A stretch of 64,000 bases of DNA from an uncultured Oscillospiraceae bacterium (GCA_910589155.1 CAJURY010000003.1:1-64000), one strand, 5' to 3'. Numbered from the stretch's first letter, positions 19,179 to 28,515 are shown. The notes: generated by a model from the letters alone, not told the origin. Made by a program: numbers and translations.

Positions 19179-20006
19179 TTACTTGGACAGCAGGAAATAC
19201 AAAATCACCACCGCGCCCAGGGCGATACGGTAAATGCCGAAGGCGGAGAAGGTATGCTTTTTCACATAGTCCATGAGGCCGCGAATGACAACGAGGGAAA
19301 CCAGAAAAGCGGTAACACAGCCAAACAACAAAACCAGCAGCTCCGTCTGGGTCATGGCGACGCCTTGCGCTGCAAACTTCACCGCCTTTAAAAGACTTGC
19401 GCCCAGCATGGTGGGAATGGCAAGGAAGAAGGAAAACTCCGAAGCCGCCGTCCGGGACAGTCCCAGAAGCATAGCGCCCAGAATGGTAGAGCCAGAGCGG
19501 GAAGTACCGGGAATCAGGGAAAGCACCTGAAACGCACCGATACAAATCGCAGTTTTATAGGAAATGTCCTCCGGCCGCTTTACAAGGCCGCTTTGGGGCT
19601 TTTTGCGCTCAATGGCCAGAAAAGCAAAGCCATAGAGGATTAAGGTGGCGGCGACGGTAATATAATTGTATAGATGAGCGTTCAGCCAGTCGTCCAGGAG
19701 CACACCCAAAATCCCGGAGGGCAGCACTGCCACAACCACCCGGAACCACAAATTCCAGGTGCGTTTTTTTGCCGCCTGATTTTTGGAGGGGGCGAAGGGA
19801 TTGAGCTTTTTGAAAAATAAAACGATCACCGCTAAAATTGCACCAAGCTGTACCACCACTTCAAACATTTCCCAAAAATCCGGGGAAACGTTTAGGGGCA
19901 TCAACTCCTGTAATAAGATCAGGTGCCCTGTGGAACTGATGGGCAGCCATTCGGTAATGCCTTCTACAATTCCATATAGAATTGCTTTTAAAATTTCGAT
20001 CAGCAT
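19179..20006 (-). CDS. uppP: Undecaprenyl-diphosphatase (UppP/BacA family)
   Basis: A 275-residue polytopic membrane enzyme that recycles the undecaprenyl carrier for wall synthesis and usually gives bacitracin tolerance. The two family motifs are intact: EGITEWLPISSTGHL (15-29) and PGTSRSGST (166-174). GGAGAACC precedes the ATG. It lies 37 bases after the CDF transporter gene on the same strand and may be co-transcribed with it. Confidence 0.96.
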   Translation of the reverse strand: MLIEILKAILYGIVEGITEWLPISSTGHLILLQELMPLNVSPDFWEMFEVVVQLGAILAVIVLFFKKLNPFAPSKNQAAKKRTWNLWFRVVVAVLPSGILGVLLDDWLNAHLYNYITVAATLILYGFAFLAIERKKPQSGLVKRPEDISYKTAICIGAFQVLSLIPGTSRSGSTILGAMLLGLSRTAASEFSFFLAIPTMLGASLLKAVKFAAQGVAMTQTELLVLLFGCVTAFLVSLVVIRGLMDYVKKHTFSAFGIYRIALGAVVILYFLLSK

Positions 20007-20043
20007 ATTGGTTCTCCTTTGCTATGTAAAAATTGTGGGCGGC

Positions 20044-21237
20044 TCATTGGCCGGCGTTTTCTTCCAGCTCGTTGAAGGAAGCGTCGTCAAAGGTAATCAC
20101 AAGATAATACTTATGCGATTCTTCCTTGAGTTTTTCCTCCAGATGATCCTGGATGGCAAATTTTTGATCCAAGGTACCATAGGGCACCATTACGTCAAAA
20201 ATCAAGTTGGTGTGCCCTGGTCCCCGTACCATGCGAAAATCGTGCAGCGACAGCCGCCGGTCAAATTCCTTCAACGCAGCCTGCATCAGGCTGCGCATAT
20301 GCAAAAGCTCCTGATCATCCGTCACCACTGGGTCGTAGTGAATCACCAAATGGACGTGGTGCTCTTCCAGACAACGGCGCTCGATGTCGTCAATGATATC
20401 ATGACACACCAGCACATCTTCCCGGTTGTCCATTTCCACATGAATACTGGCAAAACGCTGCCCCGGTCCGTAATCGTGCACCATCAGGTCATGAAATCCC
20501 AGCACCTTGTCGTTGGAACGAACCTCGTCAATGAGAATTTTGCGCAGCTCCGGGTCAGCGTTTTCCCCCAGCAGGGGGTTTACGGTTTCTTTTACCAGTC
20601 CAATCCCAGACCAGAGAATAAAGGCGGCTACCAAGAGTCCGGCATAGCCGTCGATTTGCAGATTCGTCAGCTTGCCGATTACAGCCGCCGCCAGCACCGC
20701 AGCAGTGGCAATTACGTCGTTGCGGCTGTCCGCCGCCGCGGCCTCTAAAGCTTTGGAGCTGATTTTCCGCCCCAGCTTTCGGTTAAACAGGGACATCCAC
20801 AACTTCACGCCAATAGACAGCGCCAGCACAACCACCAGCACGGTGGAAAACGCCACTGGTTCCGGGTGCAGAATTTTTTCAACGGAGCCTTTCGCAAGTT
20901 CCACGCCGATGAGCAGTATCATCACTGCCACAGCAAGTCCTGAAAGGTACTCCATGCGGGCATGACCGAAGGGATGATCCGCATCGGCGGGCTTGCTTGC
21001 CATTTTGAAGCCAACCAGAGTGACGATGCTAGAAGCCGCATCGGACAAATTGTTCACCGCGTCCGCCACAATCGCCACGGAGCCGGCAAGCAGACCGACG
21101 CTCAGCTTACCGGCAAACAGCAGCAGGTTGCAGACAATGCCGACCAAGCCGGACAGGCTGCCGTAGGCGGCGCGTACATTGGAATCTTCCACATTTTGGC
21201 TGTTTTTCACAAAAAGCCGCAGCAGAAAATCGGTCAT
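20044..21237 (-). CDS. Cation diffusion facilitator (CDF) family transporter
   Basis: A 397-residue divalent-metal/proton antiporter. The membrane domain covers about residues 30-220, with paired metal sites in ADAVNNLSDA (helix 2) and in SRNDVIATAAVL (helix 5). DADHPFGHARMEYLSG lies in the loop between. A cytoplasmic dimerisation domain follows (VHLVIHYDPV and surroundings). A further C-terminal part of about 90 residues makes it longer than the 300-residue core. An Mn/Fe/Zn export role is likely but the metal is not determinable. GGAGG precedes the ATG. Confidence 0.92.
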   Translation of the reverse strand: MTDFLLRLFVKNSQNVEDSNVRAAYGSLSGLVGIVCNLLLFAGKLSVGLLAGSVAIVADAVNNLSDAASSIVTLVGFKMASKPADADHPFGHARMEYLSGLAVAVMILLIGVELAKGSVEKILHPEPVAFSTVLVVVLALSIGVKLWMSLFNRKLGRKISSKALEAAAADSRNDVIATAAVLAAAVIGKLTNLQIDGYAGLLVAAFILWSGIGLVKETVNPLLGENADPELRKILIDEVRSNDKVLGFHDLMVHDYGPGQRFASIHVEMDNREDVLVCHDIIDDIERRCLEEHHVHLVIHYDPVVTDDQELLHMRSLMQAALKEFDRRLSLHDFRMVRGPGHTNLIFDVMVPYGTLDQKFAIQDHLEEKLKEESHKYYLVITFDDASFNELEENAGQ

Positions 21238-21483
21238 AAAAAAAGAAACCTCCTTCTTAAACTACCAGTCCAATTTTGATTGACTTTTTTTAAAATAGTT
21301 GCTAAGATAAAAAAATAAAGGTTATCAGACATTTTCACGAAATTGTCTACAGACTTTTCGCCGCTGTGCGATATGATAATGCAGTGGGTTTTACAGCGCT
21401 TTGAGATATTATAGCATACGGTTGGCAGAAGTCCAGCACTTTTTCCTAAAATATCCCGCGCTGTCAGGAAAGGAAGGATTTTT

Positions 21484-22362
21484 ATGGAATTTACGTATCA
21501 AATTATTACAGACTCCTCCTGCGACCTGCCAAGCGAGCTGGCGCAGGAGCTGGAGCTTTGCTATGTGCCCCTTTGCGTACGCCTGGAAGGGAAAGAATAC
21601 GCCAACTATCTGGACGGAAGAGAACTTGACCCCAAGCAATTCTATGCGACATTGCGCGAAAAAGTCCCTACCAGCACCTCCGCCGCCACCCCCGGCAAGT
21701 GGATGGATGCTATGCGCCCCGTGCTGGAAAAAGGACAGGACGTACTGGCGCTGGCCTTTTCCTCCGGCCTCAGCGGCACCTGCGACGCAGCGATGCTGGC
21801 GGCAAAGGAATTATCTGCCGAATACCCGGAAAGAACAATTCAAGTAATCGACACTCTGGCGGCTTCTATGGGTCAGGGGCTTTTATGCTACTATGCCGCA
21901 ACGATGCGAAAAGCGGGCAAAAGCTTGCAGGAGGTCGCAGCATGGGTACTGGAAAACCGGCTGCATCTTTGCCACTGGTTCACCGTAGACGATCTCATGT
22001 TTTTAAAACGGGGTGGCCGGGTTTCTGCCGCCACTGCCGTAGTGGGCTCCATGCTGCAAATTAAGCCGGTGCTCCACGTAGATAATGCAGGCCATCTCAT
22101 CAATGTGTCCAAGGCCAGAGGTCGGAAAGCGTCCATAGACGCGCTGGCCGCCAAGGTGGGAGAAACGGCGCTGATTGCCCCAGAGCGGCAAGTCATGTTC
22201 ATCAGCCATGGGGACTGCCCGGAGGACGCGGCCTATCTGGAGCAGCTATTGAAGGGTCGCTATCATGTGCCGAAAGTCATCACAAGCTATGTCGGTCCTG
22301 TCATTGGTTCCCACTCCGGCCCCGGCACCCTGGCGTTGTTTTTCCTGGGTTCAAAGCGGTAA
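21484..22362 (+). CDS. DegV family fatty-acid-binding protein (FakB-like)
   Basis: A 292-residue protein of the DegV fold, which holds a fatty acid for phosphorylation by FakA. ITDSSCDLP (8-16), the lipid-site TSAATPG near residue 64, and the late SHSGPGTLALFFLG are all family landmarks. Start ATG 21484 has GGAAAGGAAGG upstream. A FakA gene lies at 29842-31506 on the other strand, so partner and kinase are in the same window but not in one operon. The 246-base gap before it has no gene. Confidence 0.93.
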   Translation: MEFTYQIITDSSCDLPSELAQELELCYVPLCVRLEGKEYANYLDGRELDPKQFYATLREKVPTSTSAATPGKWMDAMRPVLEKGQDVLALAFSSGLSGTCDAAMLAAKELSAEYPERTIQVIDTLAASMGQGLLCYYAATMRKAGKSLQEVAAWVLENRLHLCHWFTVDDLMFLKRGGRVSAATAVVGSMLQIKPVLHVDNAGHLINVSKARGRKASIDALAAKVGETALIAPERQVMFISHGDCPEDAAYLEQLLKGRYHVPKVITSYVGPVIGSHSGPGTLALFFLGSKR

Positions 22363-22388
22363 CATTTTCAGCGCGCCATTGCATTACA

Positions 22389-22418
22389 TCCTCCGGCTTG
22401 GCCGGAGGAAATTTTTTT
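22389..22418 (+). terminator. Rho-independent terminator after the DegV gene
   Basis: A 9-bp stem TCCTCCGGC/GCCGGAGGA with a TTG loop followed by seven T residues. Confidence 0.92.
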
Positions 22419-22479
22419 GCAGCCAATGCGAATTTAACAGCGCGCCGCCGTTTTCTATGGTGAAAAGCAAAAGCTGCAC

Positions 22480-22508
22480 TTGAAAAAAAGTGCGTTTTCC
22501 AGTAGAAT
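22480..22508 (+). promoter_or_regulatory. Promoter of the LURP-HAD-luxS-mtn unit
   Basis: TTGAAA (22480-22485), 17 bases, TAGAAT (22503-22508). The four genes that follow are closely spaced and end at a strong terminator at 24943. Confidence 0.75.
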
Positions 22509-22529
22509 AGAAATTGGAGAGGATACTTT

Positions 22530-23003
22530 ATGAAGCTTCTTATAAAACAGCGGGTATTTTCCTGGACGGATACTTACGATGTTTACGACGAAAATTTGCA
22601 GCCGAAATACTTTGTCAAAGCGGAATTTTTCACCTTCGGTCATCAGATTCACGTGTATGACGCGCGAACGAACCGGGAGGTCGGTTCCATCCATGAGCGG
22701 ATTTTGACCTTCCTGCCTTGCTTTAACGTGGTTATGGGCGGCAGGGATATGGGTACGGTGCGCAAGCGCTTCACCTTTTTCCATCCCCAGTACGACGTGG
22801 AATACGGCGGCTGGGAAATCGAGGGGGATTTTTTCGGCTGGGACTATGAGGTGCGCAGCGGAAGCAGAGTCGTTATGCGCATATCTAAAGAGTTTTTCCG
22901 CTGGGGGGACACCTATACTTTGACTTATGAAAATCCGGCGGAGGAGCTGGCGGGACTGCTTTTGGTGATTGCCATTGACGCGGCCAACTGCTCCAACAAT
23001 TAA
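22530..23003 (+). CDS. LURP-one-related (YxjI-like) protein
   Basis: A 157-residue soluble protein. Repeated short strands (YDVYDENLQPKYFVKAEFF, VYDARTNREVGSI, YEVRSGSRVVMRISKE) and length fit the LURP-one/tubby-like beta-barrel family, whose molecular role in bacteria is unknown. GGAG precedes ATG 22530. It is the first gene of a probable operon with a HAD phosphatase 24 bases downstream. Confidence 0.8.
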   Translation: MKLLIKQRVFSWTDTYDVYDENLQPKYFVKAEFFTFGHQIHVYDARTNREVGSIHERILTFLPCFNVVMGGRDMGTVRKRFTFFHPQYDVEYGGWEIEGDFFGWDYEVRSGSRVVMRISKEFFRWGDTYTLTYENPAEELAGLLLVIAIDAANCSNN

Positions 23004-23027
23004 ATCCTTCTGGAGGGGGAAAGCGCC

Positions 23028-23672
23028 ATGCCATATCAGACGGTTTTATTTGACCTAGACGGAACGCTGACGGATCCCGGTCTCGGCATTACCAATTCCA
23101 TTTTGTACGCACTCAAGAAAATGGGCTACCCTACGCCGCCCCGGCAGTCTCTTTACCGGTTCATCGGCCCGCCCTTGCAAGACTCCTTCGCGCTGCTCTG
23201 CGGCGCGGACAAAGCGGTGGAAGCGACCCATTGTTACCGGGAATATTTCGCGGTGGAAGGGAAATTTGAAAATCAGGTTTACGAAGGAATTCCCGCCTTG
23301 CTGCAAAAGCTCAAGGCGCGGGGCTTGCGGCTTGTGGTGGCAACCTCCAAGCCGGAGGAATTTTCCATAGAAATTGTGGAGCATTTTGGTCTCGCGCCTT
23401 ATTTCGACTTTGTGGCCGGCAGCGCCATGGACGGTAGCCGCAGCAAAAAAGGGGAGGTCATCGCCTACGCTTTGGAGCGGGGCAAAATCGACCCGGCCGC
23501 AACCGTCATGGTGGGCGACCGAGAGCACGACGTAATCGGCGCGAAGGAAAACGGCCTGCCCTGTTTCGGCGTGCTGTATGGCTACGGCAGCGAAGAAGAA
23601 TTGCTGTCCGCTGGAGCGGCGGGGCTTGCCCAAACGCCCGCCGACCTGTTTTCTTTGATTGTGGGGGAATAA
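23028..23672 (+). CDS. HAD-superfamily hydrolase (phosphoglycolate phosphatase-like)
   Basis: A 214-residue HAD phosphatase with a helical cap. Motif I is FDLDGTLTDPG (8-18) with nucleophile and acid Asp, motif II is VVATSKPE, motif III Lys is in RSKKGEV and motif IV is MVGDREHDVIGAKE. It resembles Gph/PpaX enzymes. The substrate is unknown; phosphoglycolate, pyrophosphate or nucleotides are candidates. It lies just before luxS, with the stop and the next ATG 1 base apart. Confidence 0.92.
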   Translation: MPYQTVLFDLDGTLTDPGLGITNSILYALKKMGYPTPPRQSLYRFIGPPLQDSFALLCGADKAVEATHCYREYFAVEGKFENQVYEGIPALLQKLKARGLRLVVATSKPEEFSIEIVEHFGLAPYFDFVAGSAMDGSRSKKGEVIAYALERGKIDPAATVMVGDREHDVIGAKENGLPCFGVLYGYGSEEELLSAGAAGLAQTPADLFSLIVGE

Positions 23673-23673
23673 A

Positions 23674-24153
23674 ATGGAAAAAATTGCTAGCTTTACGGTG
23701 GATCATCTGCGCCTGGAACCGGGGATTTATGTGTCCCGGCAGGATACCGTGCAGGGCGCGGCGGTGACGACCTTTGATCTGCGCATTACCAAGCCAAACG
23801 ACGAGCCGGTGATGAACACGGCGGAAATCCATGCCATGGAGCATTTGGGGGCGACGTTTTTGCGCAACCATCCACAATGGAAAGACAAAACCTTGTATTT
23901 TGGACCCATGGGGTGCCGGACTGGATTTTATTTGCTGCTGGCGGGAAATCTGACCTCCGCCGAGATTGCGCCCCTTATTACGTCGCTTTTCGAGTTTATT
24001 CGGGACTATGAAGGAGAAATCCCCGGCGCAAGTCCCAAAGACTGCGGCAATTATCTGGATCTCAGTCTCCCCATGGCAAAATACTGGGCAAGACGCTATT
24101 TGGAACGGACGTTATACAAGATAGACGAGGCGCATCTTGTCTATCCGCAATGA
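23674..24153 (+). CDS. luxS: S-ribosylhomocysteine lyase
   Basis: A 159-residue LuxS that cleaves S-ribosylhomocysteine to homocysteine and DPD, the precursor of autoinducer-2. The metal site is complete: HAMEH (53-57) and Cys124 in KDCGNY. The catalytic Cys81 is in GPMGCRTGF. The start at 23674 follows GGGGGA. The mtn gene, which supplies its substrate, is 13 bases downstream. Confidence 0.97.
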   Translation: MEKIASFTVDHLRLEPGIYVSRQDTVQGAAVTTFDLRITKPNDEPVMNTAEIHAMEHLGATFLRNHPQWKDKTLYFGPMGCRTGFYLLLAGNLTSAEIAPLITSLFEFIRDYEGEIPGASPKDCGNYLDLSLPMAKYWARRYLERTLYKIDEAHLVYPQ

Positions 24154-24166
24154 GAAAGGGGATACC

Positions 24167-24871
24167 ATGAAATTAGGAATTATCGGCGCTATGACCTTGG
24201 AAGTGGAGGCGCTTCAGTATAAGCTTTTGGATATGAAGGTCACGAAGCGGGCGGGACGCACCTTCTGCGAGGGCGTTTTGCAGGGGCTTCCCGTGGTTGT
24301 GGTGGTGTGCGGCGTGGGGAAGGTCAACGCCGCGCTGTGCGTGCAGCTTTTGCGGGATTTGTTCGGCGTGACTCATATTTTGAATACCGGCATTGCCGGT
24401 TCCCTGGAAGCCAGCTTGGACATTGGCGATATTGTAGTTAGTACCGATGCGATGTATCACGATTTTGACTGCGGCGCGATGAATTATACCATAGGACAGG
24501 TGCCGAAACTGGAGGTTTTGGCGTTTCCGGCGGACGGGAAGCTCATAGAAGCGGCGAAGGCGGCCTGCGAGTCGGTGTACCCCGGTCACAGCCGTATGGG
24601 GCGCATTGCCAGCGGCGACCAGTTTGTTTGCAGGAAGGAACAAAAAGAGGCGATTATTCAAAATACCGGGGCAATCTGCACGGAGATGGAGGGCGCGGCA
24701 ATTGCTCACGCCGCGTATTTGAATGGGCTGCCCTTTGTGATTTTGCGGGCGATTTCCGATAAGGCGGACGAAAGTGTGGGAATGGATTACCCCACCTTTG
24801 AGCGGGAAGCCGCGCTGCGCAGCGCGGCGGTAACGGAAGCGTTGGCTGCGAAGCTGGCGCAGGAAAAGTAA
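24167..24871 (+). CDS. mtnN: 5'-methylthioadenosine/S-adenosylhomocysteine nucleosidase
   Basis: A 234-residue nucleosidase that removes adenine from SAH and MTA. The family acids are present: Glu12 in AMTLEVEAL, Glu in CTEMEGAAIAH and Asp in ISDKADES. The product from SAH is the LuxS substrate, so luxS and this gene complete SAH detoxification together. The start was chosen at 24167, after GAAAGGGG. Confidence 0.96.
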   Translation: MKLGIIGAMTLEVEALQYKLLDMKVTKRAGRTFCEGVLQGLPVVVVVCGVGKVNAALCVQLLRDLFGVTHILNTGIAGSLEASLDIGDIVVSTDAMYHDFDCGAMNYTIGQVPKLEVLAFPADGKLIEAAKAACESVYPGHSRMGRIASGDQFVCRKEQKEAIIQNTGAICTEMEGAAIAHAAYLNGLPFVILRAISDKADESVGMDYPTFEREAALRSAAVTEALAAKLAQEK

Positions 24872-24942
24872 AAGGGTGTGCGACACCCTCGCCTTCCTTC
24901 TTAACCGGTTATCCTTGCATGTATCCTTTGCGCATAATGCAT

Positions 24943-24985
24943 TCCCCCTGATGTAGCGTTTGTTCTACATCAGGGGGATTTTGTC
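24943..24985. terminator. Strong terminator between mtn and the dCMP deaminase gene
   Basis: A perfect 14-bp stem TCCCCCTGATGTAG (24943-24956) with its complement (24965-24978) and tail TTTTGTCTTT on the plus strand. It probably serves the converging minus-strand operon too. A smaller GGGTGT/ACACCC hairpin lies at about 24874-24888. Confidence 0.88.
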
Positions 24986-25037
24986 TTTGATCCAGTTTTA
25001 CCGGGACGCTTCCTTTGTGAAACGCAGACTTGCAAAC

Positions 25038-25517
25038 TTATGGAATAAAATTCAGCGTAATGGAAGCAGTATCCGGCTGAAGCTGGCGATACGCCACTCC
25101 AGCGGAATCCATCATGCGCTTGGAGGCAATGGTGGCGGGGGTGTCGGCGTACTTATCTGAAAGATACACAACTTCCTTCACGCCGCTTTGGATAATGGCC
25201 TTGGCGCACTCGTTGCAGGGAAACAGCGCCACATACAGCCGGCTGCCTCTGAGGTCGCGCCCATTGGCGTTTAAAATGGCGTTCAGCTCCGCGTGCACCA
25301 CATAGGGGTACTTGGTCTGTTCGCCCTGCCGCTCCCAGGGGTACTCGTCGTCGGAACAGCCCTTTGGCATCCCATTGTATCCGGTGGAAATAATAATGTT
25401 GTCCTGAGAGACAATGCACGCGCCTACCTGGGTGTTGGGATCTTTGCTGCGCAGCGCCGCCAGCATCGCGACGCCCATAAAGTATTCGTCCCAGGATATG
25501 TACTTTTCCCGCTTCAT
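25038..25517 (-). CDS. Deoxycytidylate (dCMP) deaminase
   Basis: A 159-residue zinc deaminase (ComEB-type) making dUMP for thymidylate synthesis. The zinc site is H75-A-E77 (catalytic Glu) with C101 and C104 in PCNEC. VGACIVSQDNIIISTGYNG matches the family. It is the last gene of the LCP-gluQ-deaminase operon, 19 bases after gluQ. Confidence 0.93.
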   Translation of the reverse strand: MKREKYISWDEYFMGVAMLAALRSKDPNTQVGACIVSQDNIIISTGYNGMPKGCSDDEYPWERQGEQTKYPYVVHAELNAILNANGRDLRGSRLYVALFPCNECAKAIIQSGVKEVVYLSDKYADTPATIASKRMMDSAGVAYRQLQPDTASITLNFIP

Positions 25518-25536
25518 AAAACGTCCTCCTTTTTAT

Positions 25537-26487
25537 TTAGACCTCTATCAGCTCCGGCGGAAGCCGCAGCCCTTCCGGGTTTTCTTTTGCGATTCTGGCA
25601 ACCTTCTCCCAGGAAAAGGCTTTCGTCAGCTCTTCTACGGAAATCGCTTCAGAACTTGGCAGCAGCCCCGCCGCAAAGCCTAAAAAGCCTAAAAGCTTTT
25701 CCTTTGGCATTTTTTGCCGCAAGGCCGCAAGGCTTAGATCGCCGTCCCGCTTGGACAGCCGCCGCCCGTCCGGGGCAAGCGCCATGGGAATGTGATAATA
25801 CTCCGGTTTGACAAAGCCGAAAAGCCTTTGCAGATACATCTGCCTTGCCACAGAGCCAAGAAGATCCGCCCCGCGCACCACCTCGCTCACCCCCGCAAGG
25901 CCGTCGTCCACCACCACCGCAAGCTGATACACGAAAATACCGTCCGCCCGGCGCACCACAAAATCCCCACAGTCCTTCAAAAGATTTTCCTGATAAGCGC
26001 CCTGCACACCGTCTGTAAAGAAAACAGTTTCATCTGGAACCCGCACCCGCCAGGCGGGGCGGCGACCAAAGCTTCCTTGCGCTTCCGGGGTCAGATCCCG
26101 GCAGGTGCCGGGATACACATAGGTACCATCGGAGCTGTGGGGCGCGCCAATGGCGTGAAGTTGGCTTCTGGTGCAGTAGCAAGGGTACAGCAGCCCCCTT
26201 TCCTTCAAGCCCACGAAATAACGCTGATAAATTTCGCCGCGCTGGCTTTGCGGCTGGGTTTCCTCGTCCCAGTCCAGACCAAGCCACAATAAATCCCGCC
26301 GAATACTGTCGGCGTAGGCTTCTCTGCATCGCTCTGCGTCCAGATCCTCCATGCGCAGTATCATTTTACCGCCCTGAGATCGAACAGAAAGCCACGCCAG
26401 CAGCCCGGCGAACAAATTGCCCAAATGCATTTGTCCGCTGGGCGTGGGAGCGAAACGTCCCACAATTTGTCCGTTTTCCATCCTCAT
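25537..26487 (-). CDS. gluQ: Glutamyl-Q tRNA(Asp) synthetase
   Basis: A 316-residue class I synthetase-like enzyme that activates glutamate and attaches it to queuosine of tRNA-Asp. PTPSGQMHLG (14-23) is the HIGH-type motif and LSKRDGD (244-250) the KMSKS-type motif. A zinc site is formed by C103, C105, Y125 and C129. It is far shorter than GltX (about 480 residues) and lacks most of the anticodon-binding domain, which distinguishes GluQ from GltX. Its ATG overlaps the LCP stop (ATGA). Confidence 0.9.
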   Translation of the reverse strand: MRMENGQIVGRFAPTPSGQMHLGNLFAGLLAWLSVRSQGGKMILRMEDLDAERCREAYADSIRRDLLWLGLDWDEETQPQSQRGEIYQRYFVGLKERGLLYPCYCTRSQLHAIGAPHSSDGTYVYPGTCRDLTPEAQGSFGRRPAWRVRVPDETVFFTDGVQGAYQENLLKDCGDFVVRRADGIFVYQLAVVVDDGLAGVSEVVRGADLLGSVARQMYLQRLFGFVKPEYYHIPMALAPDGRRLSKRDGDLSLAALRQKMPKEKLLGFLGFAAGLLPSSEAISVEELTKAFSWEKVARIAKENPEGLRLPPELIEV

Positions 26488-27773
26488 CCGGCGATGTTCA
26501 GGTCGGAAACGTCAACGTCTTTTTCATAGGGGTTGCAGTATTCGTTAACGGTATCCGCCACGCGCTCCGCGTCCAGCACATAGTAAGAGCCGCCGGAGCG
26601 ATCCTCCGCCCGGCCGGGCAGGGTAATGCTTTCGATGTTGCCTACGCCGATATGCCAGCCCGCAAGTCCCATCCAAATGAGGTTGCCGGTGGAAAGATTG
26701 TCTGTGGTGGCTTTGGTAAGGGTAGAAAGGGCGCTGGGCAGCTTCACAGCGTTTTTCAGGCTGAGCCACTGCTCCATGCAGGCGGACAAAAATTCCCGCT
26801 GCACGTTTACCCGCTCCAAGTCCGCCATAGCGTAGCCGCTGCGGAAGCGCACAAGCCCCATGGCGTCCTTACCGTTCAGCTTTTGCATACCTTCCTTCAG
26901 ATCGATGTAAAGATCTTGAGAAGCATCCTCATAAAACATATCCATGGGTACGTCAAAATTTACGCCGCCCATCACGTCTACCAGAGACACAAAGCCCTCC
27001 AAATCCAGAAGCATATAGCCGTCCGGCCGGTAGCCGACGATATCCTCCACATAGTCCAAAAGCCCCTCCATGCCTTCCTCGCCTTTGCCGTTGCGCCCAT
27101 AGGCGGAGTTCAGCTTGGCGACATTGCCGGCGGGAGTGATGGTGTAGGTATCCCTGGGCAAACTAACCAGATTGGCTTTTTTGTTGTTCCGATCCAAATA
27201 CAAAAGAATCATGGTGTCCGTCCGTCCGCCGTCCGCGTCGGTGCCAGCCAAAAGCACGGTGGTGCAGCCGGGTTTGCGTCTGCCAAGGCTGCTTCCTCCC
27301 TGAGGCGGTTTTACCACAGACCGGAACCAGAAAACGCCGCCGATAATGAGCGCGGCCAGCAGGAAAAGCGAAACAAGGCAACCATGTCCCCGGCGCTTCC
27401 GCTTGGGACGTCGGGTCTTTTGGGGCTTGGGCGCTTGTTGCCGCCGTCTGATCTCCGTTTCCATGGCTTGATATTTTTGCGTGTTCTCCATAGGCGGTTG
27501 TGTCCTCCGGGGGGTATTTCTGGGGCGCTCGTCGGAAAAATCTCCGTTGTACGCTCGGATTACCGGCTGAGGCGGTCCCTCCTCCAGCTCGTCTTCTATA
27601 AAATCATCCTCAAAATTTTCATCGAAATCTTCATCGAAGAAATGATCCAGAGACGGCGCTTGCTGCCGCCGGTAGGGATTGCTGTCTCCAGGCGGCTCGC
27701 CGCCGGCAATAGCGTCATCAATCTGCCGCATAAAATCTTCAAAATTGTCCTGCTTTTTTCCTGCGTCATACAT
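26484..27773 (-). CDS. LytR-CpsA-Psr (LCP) family wall-glycopolymer ligase
   Basis: A 429-residue type II membrane protein. Residues 1-130 are cytoplasmic, highly charged and low-complexity, with an acidic stretch at 47-66 and a basic stretch at 119-129. One membrane segment spans about 131-150. The extracellular LCP domain follows with LLAGTDADGGRTDTMILLYLD, SLPRDTYTITP and LVRFRSGYAMADLERV, giving the usual Asp/Arg ligands. LCP proteins transfer polymers from undecaprenyl pyrophosphate to peptidoglycan. The acidic N-terminus is unusually long. GGAGGA precedes the ATG. Confidence 0.93.
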   Translation of the reverse strand: MYDAGKKQDNFEDFMRQIDDAIAGGEPPGDSNPYRRQQAPSLDHFFDEDFDENFEDDFIEDELEEGPPQPVIRAYNGDFSDERPRNTPRRTQPPMENTQKYQAMETEIRRRQQAPKPQKTRRPKRKRRGHGCLVSLFLLAALIIGGVFWFRSVVKPPQGGSSLGRRKPGCTTVLLAGTDADGGRTDTMILLYLDRNNKKANLVSLPRDTYTITPAGNVAKLNSAYGRNGKGEEGMEGLLDYVEDIVGYRPDGYMLLDLEGFVSLVDVMGGVNFDVPMDMFYEDASQDLYIDLKEGMQKLNGKDAMGLVRFRSGYAMADLERVNVQREFLSACMEQWLSLKNAVKLPSALSTLTKATTDNLSTGNLIWMGLAGWHIGVGNIESITLPGRAEDRSGGSYYVLDAERVADTVNEYCNPYEKDVDVSDLNIAG

Positions 27774-27799
27774 GAAAAGCGTCCTCCTTTTACTATTCT

Positions 27800-27828
27800 A
27801 TCATAACGCAAAGGGGTCAAAAAGTAAA
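27800..27828 (-). promoter_or_regulatory. Promoter of the LCP-gluQ-deaminase operon
   Basis: Minus strand TTTACT (27823-27828), 17 bases, TATGAT (27800-27805). Confidence 0.65.
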
Positions 27829-27878
27829 CGCCTTCAAGGAAAATTAAATAATTCTTCAGAATACTCGTTTTTTCGCCT

Positions 27879-28463
27879 TTATTCCCCAATCCGGGAACGG
27901 CTGTAAATATAAAACTCCTCCTGAGAGGGCTTGACCTCCGGGACGTATTGGGGAAATCCTTTGTCAAATTCCGCAAAGCCAGCCATATCCGCCTGATAAG
28001 CTTCGCTTTCCAAGTACTGCCAGCAATGTCCCGCCAAAGCCCCTTCTCGCAGCTCCTTGACAAGCATCGCCGTGGGATAAACCCCGCCGTCCAGAGAAAC
28101 GTTGTACTTTTTGCAGCTTTTGAAACCGCGGTTTACATAATTCCATGGATGTCCAAAAATCACAATGGCTGCAAAGCCCATTTGGGCGGCTATTGTGAAA
28201 GAATGCTCCAAAAGCGCCTTACCATAGCCTTTTCTCTGCATTTCGGGAGCCACAGCGACGGGGCCGAAGGTTAAAATTTCCATACCCTTGCCGGTCTCGT
28301 CCACCAGCCTGGCTTTTGTGTACAGGACGCTGGCGATTATCTCGTTTTCTTCTTCCAGCACCAGACTGAGTTCCGGGATAAAATCCGGGTGACGCCGGAG
28401 GCAGTGGGCGACATAATGCTCATTGCACCCCGGCGCGTTGCCGTTCCAAAACGCTTTTTTCAT
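27879..28463 (-). CDS. GNAT family N-acetyltransferase
   Basis: A 194-residue acetyltransferase. The acetyl-CoA loop is VAPEMQRKGYGKALLEHS (about residues 72-89), preceded by the beta-strand ILTFGPVAVA. Its acceptor is unknown. It may be transcribed with the nucleotidyltransferase gene upstream, 52 bases away. Confidence 0.88.
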   Translation of the reverse strand: MKKAFWNGNAPGCNEHYVAHCLRRHPDFIPELSLVLEEENEIIASVLYTKARLVDETGKGMEILTFGPVAVAPEMQRKGYGKALLEHSFTIAAQMGFAAIVIFGHPWNYVNRGFKSCKKYNVSLDGGVYPTAMLVKELREGALAGHCWQYLESEAYQADMAGFAEFDKGFPQYVPEVKPSQEEFYIYSRSRIGE

Positions 28464-28515
28464 CAGGGCTTACTGTTTGTAATCCTTGGGTTCTTCCTGT
28501 CGAATTTTCATATGG

